From positions 4,035,001 to 4,099,000 of the forward strand of contig OX387197.1 in the NCBI GenBank assembly GCA_947561715.1: a stretch of 64,000 nucleotides of DNA, given 5' to 3'. The notes under the pieces are model-generated. The model saw only the letters and a program-made list of their open reading frames with translations, was not told where the DNA came from and searched no databases. Within the stretch, counting starts at the first letter, position 1; each line of letters opens with the position of its first letter. Positions 23,214 through 36,600 of this stretch are shown here, one piece after another. Source of the stretch: Ascidia mentula. Lineage: Eukaryota; Chordata; Ascidiacea; Phlebobranchia; Ascidiidae. The position numbers were made by a program, and so were the translations under genes.

Positions 23214-26200
23214 TCATCTTAGTCCATGGGGGAGTTTCAGACCTTCGAACGTCTCAAATGTCTGTGGCTTTACAATTTGGTGGTAGCTGTAAGGTTTGTC
23301 GAGAGAGGTCGCAAATTCCCCGTTGAGGTCGACGCGCGTTGACATCAACTCATAAACCAACTGTCCAACCTGCGGGTAATGGTTTGTATGGAAAAGATTA
23401 CACAAGTTGTACGCACGATTATGTGACATAATCTTCTTTTTAATCGCTAACAACTTTGCTGTAACTGAGTTGATTTTTCTTGTTTTGCATTTGCATTGTG
23501 ACTTAATAAGGGATCTCAATGTCTTGTAGGAAATGAATAACCCCTGACCGACTTGTGTCAGTCAGGACGTCTCTGTGATGACCTTTTTTGCCATGGCCTT
23601 TCTTCATGAATTTTATTGTCATCTTAAGTAATTATTAATATATATCTACACAAGTTGTGCAATCTGAAACTTCCCGACATTTAGGCACTTTTAACATAAC
23701 TTCCTGAGACAGATTTGCCCGCTTAAATCCCGGACATGTCAGTGATAATCCCGAGGTGCCAACCGCGGACAACATTGTATTTTTGCTTTTCGAAGGAATT
23801 TGTACCAACTGTTTAAACCATTCTAAAATCTGTTTAAGATATATCGAATGTTTTGCTGACAACCTTGATGTTTGCCATTGACAACCAGACAATCATAATT
23901 ATGAGCTTACATTGGATGAGAATGTGCATACGAGGTAGTCGCATTCACTCAGCAACCGAATGTCCAGTACAATACTACGAAGCTCGTCAGGGCTGTAAAG
24001 GTTGAACTGATGGAAAAACTGCGTGTCAACCAACCTGGCCCGAGAGGAATTTCGCATAGACAAGATTTCGTAACCTGGATACCTGAAATCAATGTAACCA
24101 ATTTGCATATAAGTTGTTATTTAAATTTGGTGGGTATACACTGTATATTTTTGGTAAAGAAGTGGCTGATCCAGCTTGCATGGTTGCGTTGTCAGTACCT
24201 AAACCTCTTCAGATAAGAGGTTATAATTGTGGAGTAAACACAACATTGGAAATAGCCCTGTGCAATTGAATAACTAATGAAAAACATGTGGTTATTACTT
24301 GGTCACAGCTTCCGTGTACACGTCAGGATCGTCGGTAGCCAGGAATACTCTCCGCTTCACTCTGGTTGTTGAATGTTTGTCATATTTATCAAACCACACT
24401 TTCACCTTTGCCATGTATTCGTCAAGGTCACGAGCTTCGGCTTCGACCAAGAGTTTGTCACTTCTTCTCACATGAACTCTGTTTAAATTAACTTAATGAC
24501 AACCATAACAATGACAATCGTTTTTTTTAAATCGAAACTAAAATGTAATCTGCGATCTGTTATCTAAACTAATGTTATGTTAAAAAAATATATTCAGGTT
24601 CAAGTGTGCGCTTCAAACCAAAGGGAAATCCATTGAATGTGAAAAGAATATATTATCGGGGTAAGACGGAGCGGCGGTGGAGAAAGTTTGGTCTTGGATC
24701 CACAACCTAACAAATCTGGTCACGCGGCTTGGATGCTTACTATAAGGTGTGCCTACAGAGCCTCAGTCGGTGACTGTTGTACTGAAGCACTCACCCAACT
24801 ATAGGATGCAAAAATCGTATCTCAGACTTCACACTTTCGAGCAGTTCTGTCATCCGGCGTTGAGGCCGAGTCACGAATTTCGCGAGCTGTCCAATCCACC
24901 ACACGTGAGCGGGAAGCTTAGTCATGTTTTGCAGAGGCTGACTGAGCACATCCGGGACAGCGAGTGGATGGAATTTCGTCGCTATCATCCTATTATAAAT
25001 GGTCACTTTGGCGATGCGATGTGCCATGCTGTCTGTTGCATCTGATCAAAAAGAAATTGTTATATTGCAAATAATTGGTACCGGTATTCTTTGACATAGG
25101 CTCATAAATTATATTCTATCTTCAGTTCAAACGATTTATCTGCTGATCAACAACGTACAGAAGTTTGCCAACCTGCCAAGTCGATTGCCTGTGTGACGTC
25201 ATTGCGTGTGAACTTTGTGCAAACGTCACTGAGAGGTTGGTAAGTTCCGAGTAGACCTCTTTTCACGCGCCACATGTTTGCGTTGTCCACCAGTAAGGTT
25301 CGGTTTGTGCCGACGGCCAACGTAAGGCAAGATATGAAATGATGAAGCTGGCAACCCAAAGCACAGTTACAACGTATCCGGCAGAGCAGCAATCGGGCCT
25401 CGGAACAGTTTGAAGGATTCTGCGTGACAAAATATCAATTGTTCCCTTCTAAATTTTTGAAAAGTCACCTCTGCGACCATAACAAACATGTTTACATGTT
25501 CGTGACTTGTCAGTAATAGCGCGAACTTTAAATGTCTCGGTCATGTCAACAGGCCAATCGTGCATGCTTTTTATCAGTCGCTGCTGTAACTCATAGTTTG
25601 TCCAAAGCTAATGTATGGGTTTCCGAAGAGTTCAAACTTCACTGTAAACGAGTAGTATTTTTATAGGAAGGGCAAGGTGTGGCTTTTATCCAGTCACGGA
25701 TGCAATGACATCGAGCGAAATGAACGAACAACGACCCTCATATAAAAAGCCTTCACGCTTTTATTATTTCTTCGAATGTATAGCATTGCGCATTCATTTG
25801 AATCTCTTTTTTGTTCAAAAAGGTTTTCGTGATGGCAAAACAAGGTGACTGATTGATTGCAACAAGATTAGTTTTCTGAGATAGCAAACCTGGTCTAAAA
25901 ACGCCCTGTCCACCTGTGCAACCTTAATCCTACCTATAGAATATAGTTCTCTGATTAATTCTGTACAGAAAGATTCAGACAAAGTGATTTTTACTGACCG
26001 TTGCACCGACATTTTAACATATGTGATTTCTTAGGTACCTGCAGACGACAAATGGCCTCCTGAACTTGATCAGATAGAACTTCAAGTGGCGATTTTAAGG
26101 ATGATCGGTTGATCTTATTTCGGCACAACCCGTGTCCGACATGATTCTCATTTTGCACCGTTGATTCTATGTAATACGGACGTGTTTTTTTGCAATATTT

Positions 26201-27096
26201 GCAACCACTTATTCGTAAAAACCAACATTCTTCGACGTACAATTCTATTACGAATAACGCCTAAATTCATTTAAATTGGAAACCGTTCGTTAATCACCGC
26301 TATGAAATGATTCGCTATTAAGCATGGAGACAATAGATGTGAATTTTGCGAGCTGCATACAGATGGCCACTCTTTCGACCTACAAGAGGTCGCATCAGTT
26401 CAGCTTGATGTAACGCCAAGCTGAATACATTCAGAAATACACTTACGGGCGTAAAACTCAGAATAGAAAACTGCTTAAATATAGTAAGAAGGTAAACTTT
26501 CGTATAAAATTCGCTTTGTGCAGAATTCCCAGCTTCAATGCTGACATGGAGTTATTGCGAAAAATAAACATTCTAGTCAATACGAAAGCACTTACCGTCA
26601 GAATAATGCCACACGTACCTGTCGTATTCTAATTCAATCCTGAAAACCACAAACAGCAATTAAGGCAATTGTTCCCAAACGTATATTTATCAACGTAATG
26701 CTAAAGAGCCGCAAATGCGCGTTTTGACAGGCGACGACCTCTAAGGGCGCTCCACTAAAAGGCAGGAATACAATATCACCAGTTAAACGTCGCAATACAA
26801 TCAACTTATACTGATAGCGTTTTGCACAATATCGGGCAAAATACAGCGCCGACACTTGCCCTCCTAAATAACCGCCAAAGAAACTCCCCCGGTGGCAGAC
26901 AAAAGTTTTATTAAACGCAGCACAAATCTAATGCAGTGCAGATCTATTTCAACCGGCACAATCAAAAAGTTAACGCTGAGCTTTCAACCCACCTAAACTC
27001 TGCTTACCTTGCTGCACCGTCCAAGAGGTAACACACGGTCAAACTGCAGGCGAGGATTGTAAAAAAGCAAAACTTTTTCTTGTTGAGTTTTGCCAT
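23214..27096 (-). CDS. FUT8: FUT8-like alpha-1,6-fucosyltransferase without SH3 domain, copy B
   Basis: Exons paralleling copy A: 27096-27008 (anchor), 26166-26039, 25993-25890, 25607-25496 (provisional), 25419-25173, 25041-24795, 24478-24299, 24082-23911, 23369-23214. The four phase-checked junctions of the catalytic part are conserved. The exon 25041-24795 is one codon shorter and 25607-25496 one codon longer than in A; these in-frame differences support coding. Catalytic motifs (GCQLHH, VWWIGQLAKFV, VHVRRSDK, DYLVCTFSSN, RLVYELMSTRVD) are intact. As in copy A, the frame ends at the SH3 boundary (KLPHGLR-stop). Both copies therefore look functional and have kept the shorter form since before duplication. 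Expected site of action is the Golgi lumen. Confidence 0.85.
26366..26435 (-). ncRNA. Hammerhead ribozyme-like, copy B
   Basis: Paralogue of the ribozyme at 17028-17095 in the duplicated intron. Stem I is a perfect 9-bp pairing (TTCAGCTTG/CAAGCTGAA, 26425-26399) and stem II has GACC/GGTC plus a longer loop, followed by GAAA. The first box reads CTGATGC instead of CTGATGA, so the catalytic core is probably weakened although the helices are kept. Confidence 0.45.
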
Positions 27097-28504
27097 CCTG
27101 TTTTCTCGAACCTCGACTGTCGCGGTATCACAGAGACACAGCGCCAACATCTAACGCTATAAGCAGCTATATACAAGTCCCACAGCAGACAAAACGTTTC
27201 TGATGTTTGCGACAACTTCAACCCTTTGCTTTTGAGCTATTTCCTGATAGAATGAAGCGCGCACCTGTAAAAGTTGTAACAATGAAATTCACAAACAAAA
27301 ATTAATTTATTTTGAAATGCATGCCGGACCAATAGACCTATAGTTGCGACCTATAGACCTGATTAAACTATCAACTAAAGCAAGTAATCATGCAAGAGTC
27401 ATTCGAAAACAACAGAAACAGACTTGTTCGATCGATACTGATAGTAGGGTCATGCTTTATTTCAAATGCACCGGCAGACACTTGAAAAAACACTTGAGAA
27501 ATGTAAACAGGGATTCATCAAATCAAAGCACAATAAGGTTCTGATAAAGCGGCTGTTTCAATTAAGCGTTTCTGAATCTAAACGTTATTTAACTGCCAGC
27601 AACCGGACTGCTCGTACACCAAACTCAATCTTAAACAAGCTCAGATGTTATCTGGAAGTGTAATCTGATACACAATAACTTTCTACTTAGAAATCAGCTT
27701 CGAAATCGCAACTTGGTAGAAGTTATAGTCAGCCCATGAGCGACTCACTATGCGCACAGTCAGTTAGCGTTTATTTCTACGACTGCAACTGCATGAACGG
27801 GCGTTAATTCAACACCCAATGCTGGTTACCCTTGCTTTGCTCAACATTTGCTCAACACATTAAACTTTGTATATCCCGCCACGAGATGACATCATAGTGC
27901 GTCAATTTTGAACAACACTGATATTGGCAGAAACATTTTTTGAGGGTTCGACTTAGTTCGGGCCAGTGCAACACGGTTGCGAACATTTCACGTATAGTTT
28001 GTTGAAATGTCCACTCGCCCATTTGCGGATGTGTTCGAATTAATGCAACTACACACCACCCTCTTATTGCCTCCTTCCTTTTTCGCATTATATGTTTTTG
28101 TTTCGGAAAATTATGCAACGTTCTAATTCCAGGCAACAATTGTTCATTTAAAGTCATCTAATCCGGATATGTTTAAATTTTTAAATCCAATCGTACACCA
28201 ACACTAAGTGTTACGCAATAATCCGTTTATTTTACCGTATATATGCGACGTGTTTGGAGCTGCTTTTAGCTGCATTCTGAGTTCTGTTGTGATGGGGTAC
28301 GTAGTAGATCCCGTAAGCAGTCCTTGCGAAACAAATTTTCACGTCAAACATACATCACAACCTGTTAAAAACATTGTGAAAGAACTTTAACGAGCTATAC
28401 TTTACGTACAAAATAGACACTTAACGTTAATGCAATGGTATTTTACGAACAAAATCCGTATTTCTTAGACATTTACCGATAACACTTTGTAAGAAAAATA
28501 TACG
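27097..28504. other. 5' flank of FUT8-like gene B
   Basis: Up to about 28245 it matches the 5' flank of copy A (18587-19870), so it should hold the promoter and any non-coding first exon. No TATA box or motif stood out. The remaining 260 bases are unassigned. Confidence 0.45.
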
Positions 28505-28963
28505 ATGTCGAGACTGTACATATTTACGGGAAAAACACTGTTACATTTACGGATTTTTTTAACAGTGCACAATATGTTGAACAGGAATGCATCATTATTA
28601 TACAATCAGTTTTTACACTGGTTGATGTTTGATGGGAGCCTTAATCGGTGGAAAGTTTGTGGACAATATAAAAACTACTTCATAATATTACTTAGCGCCA
28701 TGCTGGTTGCTGTAGCAGTTTTAATAGAACGGATCCTAATTGCAGCCGCCAGTAACGTACTTTTCGGAATATCGGCAAGAATATGCTTGGTTTCCTTGAT
28801 TGAAATCATCATACAGCATACTTATCCAATGAACAAGGGGTTTGTAAACTTATGGGTCGTCTTTGTTGACATATTCTATGCAATTACAATTTCCGAACTG
28901 GGCAGACAGTACTCTGGGAGGAGTGGCCTAACTCTTATTGCAAAGTTTGATGATGTTCATTAG
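28505..28963 (+). CDS. Hypothetical membrane protein, 152 aa
   Basis: Single uninterrupted frame from ATG to TAG in AT-rich DNA. The predicted protein has a hydrophobic segment (YFIILLSAMLVAVAVLIERI) followed by further hydrophobic stretches near ISARICLVSLIEIII and NLWVVFVDIFYAITI, suggesting two or three membrane spans. I recognise no family. It could be one exon of a larger gene or a chance frame. It lies just outside duplication unit B and has no copy after unit A. Confidence 0.3.
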   Translation: MSRLYIFTGKTLLHLRIFLTVHNMLNRNASLLYNQFLHWLMFDGSLNRWKVCGQYKNYFIILLSAMLVAVAVLIERILIAAASNVLFGISARICLVSLIEIIIQHTYPMNKGFVNLWVVFVDIFYAITISELGRQYSGRSGLTLIAKFDDVH

Positions 28964-30628
28964 AACAATCATTGCTTGGTCGGCCAACATTAAAATGCGT
29001 GGAGTGGAGGTGGAAAAAAATGAAACTGATCGACTTTTGCACTTAGAGATTTACATTTGACTGTTTTTGCAGCGCAATGCTCATGGTCGTACAACGATAT
29101 ACACGTGAATGACGCTAACACGCTTATGCCAGCTGCAAGTTTATTTTATTCTGCAATTTTTAATTTCCAAAGCTATCCTTTTAATACTGTGGTAATATTT
29201 TCAAGGTCATGATATGCCATGTAACTTAGATTAACAAAACATTAAATGAACTACAAAATTGACTAGTCATGCTTCTGGTCTGCTTAAATATCACATAGAG
29301 CCTGTTGCACGCTTTGTGTCATTTTAGTGCAAATGAATGACATTAAACCACAGTGACATTGAACAATAATCTGTAAATTGTCACGAACAATAACTAACGT
29401 GATTATACTGAGTAGATTTCACATATTGAAACGCATCAAAAGCACTGATCAACTTCCAAAAAAAGTACTTAAGAAAGTAATACATCGGGACACAGGTTTC
29501 TTGGCAAACTTGATCCACATATAAGTTCGTTTATTGTAGAAACATGTAGACCTACAAATGTTAAGGGTGTGAACAAAACAACCTCCTGTAATGTTTGGTT
29601 ACATATTTGAATGGAAATACACAGATTTCTATAATACACGAAGTAATATGGATCAAGTTTGTCGACGAATCTGGGTCCTGGTGTAATAGTATTTTCTCTT
29701 AAAATAACTAACAATACAGTAAACGCATTCTAAAGTTTGCGCCAAAATTCACAAAAGTGCAATACTATTGTTCAAAGCTTTAATTGAAAAATTAAATTGA
29801 AAGTAGCGAAACGTGGTCTAGCCTGCAAGCACCCACAATAATTGAAATTATTGGTTTGGAGCTTTAAATGTTTTATTTCTTAATCACGAAAACCACTATG
29901 TGGCAGCAAAAAGCTTTCTATAAATAAAACGAAAAGACAGGAAGACCTCCCTGAGTTACTTTGTTGTGTTGTGATCAATTCGGTCAGTGTGATGTGAACG
30001 TTACGTCACAGAGAGTGGGGCAAAATTAAGTGAAGTGTGAAGAGTAGAAAATATTTGTGTGCCTTTACTAGGAGAAAGCTGTGTGCAAGGTCAGCAATGT
30101 AAAGCGGAAGTCAGTTTTCTTTTGATAAAGAAATTCCAGTTTGTGAAAGAGTTAGTTAGATAATAAGTCCAGTGTGACATGCTTTTTTTGTATGTAAGTG
30201 GAGTGAGTCTTGGTTAATTACCAAAATTTATGTTACTATAGTGTTTGGGTGCTGTGCTCAGTTACTGGTTACTCAGTTAAAATTTGTGGTGCTTGCGCTG
30301 TTGGAAACTTTTCTGTTTTCATGGGCTACAGTTTCTGTTAACAGATATAAAAGTTTTCACCAAAAGTGAATTCGGTTCTAATTTTTTGCATTTCATTTGA
30401 TTCGTTGTCCACATTGACTGTTGTCGCTGATGCAATCATATTCAAAAACTCTAACAAACTGGAAACTTTTGTGTACATGACAAAATCTTTTGCAGGTTAA
30501 GTCAATTGTTTTGTTTTTAGGAACAATGAAAACAACAAAGCAAATGTGTTGAATGTCTTTATAAAGCTCAGTTCTGTCTTTGACTGCTTCCTGCAACCTC
30601 AACAAGTTAAGACAACATCAGCAATAAT
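28964..30628. other. Upstream region of GLDC
   Basis: AT-rich, no gene recognised. It must contain the GLDC promoter and 5' UTR; no clear TATA box was identified. Confidence 0.45.
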
Positions 30629-33600
30629 ATGATAAGACTACAATCATCACAGCGCACTCTTATGTGCATTCTTAAACAGCCAAAAATATCACAAAAAGTT
30701 GTACCATTTTGCCCCCAAAGATACTCATCAGCACTAAGTACCATTTTCCCTAAACATGAAGAATTTGCAACCCGTCACATTGGGCCCAGCCAAGAACAAC
30801 AACAACAGATGCTTGCCGCACTTGGAGTAAAGGTATTTTTGTGTCAAAACTATCTAAAAATATTTGTTTGCATGTCTTTGACAGTGAACCATTCATTTTT
30901 AGAATATTGATGACCTCATAGACAAAACTATACCGTCAGATATCAGGCTTTCAAAGGACTTGGATCTTGAAGAGTCAGTTTGTAAGTAAAAGTTGGCAAT
31001 TTCTTTTGACAGTATGTGTACATATATTAATTTTCATTACAAATTAATTTAAATCACAAACAATGACAATGTATATACGAATAAATTTTTGTGATAATGA
31101 TAAGATTAATGAGGTCTTAAATTTTTACACTGAAATAAATGCAGTTTGTGGGTTCTATGTGTGTGTGTGTGTATTACCGCCTGTAATGGATAAACGAGTA
31201 ATTGTTTGCAAAAAAAGCGTCCTTTTATGTTATCAATAAACCGGTAGATTGTCCAGTCAAACCACCAAGCGTGTTCTTTCTGTGGTTGACTGACTGGGCA
31301 TAGCATGGTTTTCGGGGAAACGCCCACATTTCGACCAATCGAATGGCGAGCATGCCAGCGGTACACCATCGAACGAGACGGTGCTTACTGCTTTTTCTCC
31401 TAACTTTGTTTTGACCGCAACGGAAGAAGGGAAATTAACGAAGTGTGCAAACCACTGTGGCCGTTGCAAAACGCTTTGTTTGAGTTCTTTTGACGTAGAA
31501 ACGATTTGTGATGACTCACCGAAACCCACTGACGTGAGGCTGGGGCGGTTTGTGTTTTTTGGGGGATATTTTTCTTATGTTTAACATATATATCTGTAGC
31601 AACAACTACGCTGATGAACAATACACAAAAGAAATGGTTTGGGCGCCGATAAAACCACAAGGGTTATTAAGTCAGACGCACATCCATGCATAAAAAAGTT
31701 AAAATCGCCGGTTTGCCGTGTTTTGCCTTATTTTGCTGAAAATAAATCTGTATGGCAGGTGAAAATGAAATTCTTGATCGGCTTCATGAGCTCGCCAAGC
31801 AAAACAGGTGCGAGTGGCGATCCTACATTGGTATGGGATATTACAACTGCTCTGTGCCGCCCACTATCGTCAGAAACATGCTGGAAAACCCTGGTTGGTA
31901 AGTAAAAAGGTTGAAATATACAGTTCGATCCGTTATTTTAGTATCGCTTACAAGCCACTAAGTGAGGTATTGTGTGTTATATACAGGTCAACTCCATACA
32001 CTCCGTACCAACCAGAAATGGCCCAAGGACGGTTAGAAAGTTTGTTGAATTACCAGACCATGGTGGTGGATATGACCGGTGAGTGAAGTTCCTGAGTTTC
32101 TGACGATTTTTTTGGATTCCTCGTAACTTTGACCCTACGGTGAACCAAAAAATTATAGGAAACACTGTGTTCGGAGCTACTGTATGTCCTTATTCGATAA
32201 CTAATGTATTTGTGTAAGTAATGTATGCGTTATGGGCGTTGCGATGAACATAATACACATAAGAAATTGAAATTGCTCGTTTCACGAGAGCAGCATCTGT
32301 GTTTTTGGCAGAGGTTGTCAGACGTGTTTGGTGTCCGTCAGTGCGTGTCAAATACGTTTTTTGAAACATGGCTTCCGGCCCACACATTCTGCTAAGTTAT
32401 GAGAAAAACCTTACGTTAGAACTCAAAATCAAAATTGTTTTAGAAACAGATAAATTTGTTTTATAAATGATTCAAAAATAGTCATATCTTTTCAAATAAC
32501 GATTTGGTCTATTGAAAACGGCACAAAAAGACCTTGAACCACAGTCGGTGAACTTAGCAAAAAGGTTGTGAATGTTTTTGTTTGATATTTTGTCTCATTG
32601 TGGTCGCACGCTTATACGTAACGTTCACGTTGTGCAACAGCGGAAATCGTCGCCGAATCATGTGTTTGTTTTTACTAAAAACTGAGCGATGCGCAATTCG
32701 CAATGTTATTGTTGTGTCAACGATTTTTTGCACTTGTTTTAATCTAACTGGGTCATCTTACAGTGAATTCACTACGCCGGTTGGTTCTAAACAATATATT
32801 GTTCAGGTAATTATTTTTTACATAACGCCCATAAAAAAATGTGACACAATTTAGTTTCCATTATTGTCACTGCCTGATCAAAAAAATTCGCCCGTGCCTT
32901 GACCATTTTTCTTCGGTTGATCTGGCAAAGTGTAACAGGTGCATGGGTCAAACGTTATCCCGAATTAATTATATCTCTGGTTAAAGTTCAACAACGAAAC
33001 ACCAGTGATTATATTGTGTGATGAAAATAGTGTGTTGTGACTTGGCGTTGCTGCCAGGCATATTTCAACCTGATACAACCTGTCTCTGGCACAATCGAAC
33101 CTTAATTAAGGTTATTGTTTTACATCATTGTCCACATTTTGAAATGATTCTATTTCCCCGTATCCTGCTTGGCCAAGATTTGCTGATTGCGTGTTGTACT
33201 TTAATTCGTGTGCAAAAATTGTACGTATCATCATGGGTGTGGACGAGGGGTCGTGCCCTGCACTAGATCCTGATTTGTGCACGACTTCGTCAAACCCGAA
33301 ACGATTCACGCAAGTTTTCAATTATCTTCGCACGTAACAACGTGAATTGTGTTGCGAAGGTCTGGATATTGCCAACGCCTCACTGCTGGACGAAGCGACC
33401 GCCGCGGCCGAAGCTGTTTCCCTTTGCTTCCGCCACAACAAGCGAATCAAGTTCTACGTAGATGAGAAAATCAACCCACAGGCACTGGAAGTGGTCAGGA
33501 CGCGAGCGGCGTAAGTGACAACAATTATACAACAAGTACAAAACCGCACATGTGTTATGGATGGGTTTGTAGGTCAGGATCGTTGAGTAACAGTCAATGG

Positions 33601-36600
33601 CTGAATCCCGAACCGGAACTCAGCCAATAGCGCGACACGTCCATCGGCCCATAGTTTGTCGGTCCATGCCTGCTTCTTAGATTAGTTTTCTCACGCAGCG
33701 TCTCGGAATATATAAAAACGTGCTTATTTTTGACTTACGTGCTTGGTTTTCTTGTTCAAAAGTATGACAAATTAGTCACTTGGCGCCGTGCTGGACGTTT
33801 CTAGACGATGTGCCAAAAAGTGTTACCGATAAAAAAAGGTCACTATTCTGCCGCAAGTTAAATTACTCTTCGAAATCGGCAAATTTCTAAAACAAATCCG
33901 AATTTGACGTCAACCACAAAGTACGGGCTGAGGAAACCCTAATTACCCATAAGGATATAGGTATGTGCGTCCCAAAATTTGAATCTTTTGTTCGATAGAA
34001 GGCCATTGACCGGCGACAAATATTAGAGGGGTAACATCCTAACAAAGGATAACAAATAGTAAACTTCCAGCGTGCATGCGGTCTTGTCGGATGTTACGCG
34101 TCGTTCCTCATGTAACAGTCAAAGCGGCTAAACCAGTTTAACGATGATATTTATGGTCCGTGACGGTTACGGTGGTTGGAGTGTTTATTTGGGTTCAAAC
34201 ACCGCAAGGCCAGCTCCTATAGCCGGGGTTGCGATATTGTGTTCATTTCTGAGATTTGTTCTTTAGTTTTCGTCTCCCAATGTGCTTATTTATTCATAAA
34301 ATACAGATTGTTGGTTTTGAGGCGCGGCACTGGACATTTAAATCGACTTCTTCAATAAAAAGTCCTGGCAAAATATTAATATTTTCCTCAAACACGGACA
34401 AATCCGATATTCCGGCATCAAAAAGCTGCATTCTTGTTTTTTAGTCCACGTCTATGGTAACCCAGCCTTATGTCCCATACACTTACTACCATTACGATAA
34501 AACTGTGAGAACCGTGTGTCATTTTTTTTCCACTTCAGTACCAAAATCTAACTAAAAACCATTGCAGCTTGATTGGAGTTGAAATCTTCGTTGAAAAACT
34601 CGATCGGATGGATTTCAGTTGTCGTGACTTTAGCGGAGTGCTCATCCAGTATCCAAACACAGAAGGAAAAGTGTTCGACTTCAGTGACTTGATCGAACAA
34701 GCCCATACGCACGGGGTGATTGTCTTAAACCTTTTCCTTTTTGGTATGGCTGTATAGACTATAAGCATATAAAGTGTTCTATAGGAGCTGTTCACCCTAC
34801 ACGGCTACTTTTGTAAGATGTGAAACGCTTAAGTTTGCTGTAGAATTACACAAACGTAGGTGTGTTGGTGAAGCCTGGTCATAGGAGTATTTAATTTTAT
34901 GCCAATAATGTCATACATATTCATTTTGACCCCTTTTTTTACCTGTGGAGCATTCCGACGCTGTGTAGCCACGTTTTATTATTGTACCTGCATAATTCTA
35001 TAGCATTCGCAGAGTCTATGTACATTAACTTTTACGAAAAAATCGAAAAAAAAATAAAAAATTTTTGCGTAATTTTTGTAAAAAAATAGTGTGTCGCTTT
35101 GAACCAAATGTCATTTGTCATTTTAAACGTCGTGGGTTTTATATCCGAAATTCAAAAAAACGAAAAATCTCCCCTGCATTAAAAACAAAGCACATTTATT
35201 ATGAATATTCCATCACAATTACACACTTATTTTCCCAGTCCCTGGTTGCTTGTTCGACCGACCTCTTGGCGCTTGCTCTGATCAAGTCACCTGGTGAGTT
35301 GGGTTGCGATATTGCGTTGGGAAGCAGTCAACGTTTCGGTGTCCCCCTCAACTATGGTGGACCACACGCCGCATTCTTCGCCGTCAGGAATGAGTTGAAA
35401 CGGTTGATGCCTGGAAGGGTGGTTGGAGTAACCAGGTAACCTCCCTCGAAAACATAAAAACGTTCGTCTGATGGCGTTGCGTGATTGGGATATCTGAATG
35501 CAGTTCAACTTACAAAGTGAACTATGAATAATAATTTTTAAATTGTTACCACGACAATCTTTCGTTTTTCTGTCATTTGATGACAAGAGAAAGAAATTAT
35601 ATCGCAATAAATACTACTTTATAAAAATGTTTTACTAAATATTAGTGCGTATTATAAAATTTAGAATGGTGCCCATAAATTCACATTTTCAATACACGTA
35701 CCTCATTTATAGACTGAATGCCATCAGCAATCATTAACAAGTAACATAAGTTCGAGCGTGACGGGCGGATTAAAACGCAAATGTATGTCCTTTCCAGAGA
35801 CAGCCACGGAAAGAAAGTGTACAGACTTGCCCTACAAACACGTGAGCAACACATACGACGCGCCAAAGCCACCTCCAACATCTGCACCGCCCAGGCACTC
35901 CTCGCCAACATGTCCGCCATGTTCGCAGTTTACCACGGAGCTGCTGGAATCAGTCACCTCGCTAACCGGGTCCACAACGCCGCTTTGCTTTTAGCCGAAG
36001 GTATGTGGGGTAGAACCGTGCGAAGGCGAACATTTCGGTTCAAGAGCTAAGAAAATTGACTGGCTGGTCAAAATCGCGCAATTAAATTGCATAGAACTAT
36101 AGTATAATTTTCGGAAGCGACTTTAATTTATGCTAATTCCTGGAAATGTTCATACTGCAGTTATAAAATGAACAAACAGTGTTTACACTACAGGTAATGA
36201 TACATTAACTAAGGTTTAAACAATGTAACCAAAAAAACAATCAAAAACGTGTACTAGAGTTGCATTAAACTGCAGTATATGAACATTGTTCTATAGTTGC
36301 ATTAATATGTGTCAATTCCTGGCGATCCTGAATGAAAGATTTTGCCTTGTCTGGAATAGATGGTTGACGTGGTATTTTGCCTATGGCAAAGATATTCAAA
36401 GCGTGATAGTAACTGAAAATAAGAAATAGAATTTCTATTATGTTACCATGGCTGTTATGAAATCCAGCTAGAATATTTGATTGAAATAATATCAGGAAAT
36501 ATTTGGTTTTAAACAACAAACACACGACCATTTTGCAGGAATAGGAAATAAAGATAGTTTTGGGCAAGTAAAATCGTGTTTCCGTTGTATTAGTCAACCA

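Larger units (their letters stand above)
21890..28245. repeat. Tandem duplication, unit B (6.4 kb)
   Basis: Direct copy of unit A, collinear over gene, introns and flanks. Coding exons have the same lengths apart from single-codon differences, while introns and flanks carry many indels, so the duplication is not very recent. Confidence 0.85.
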
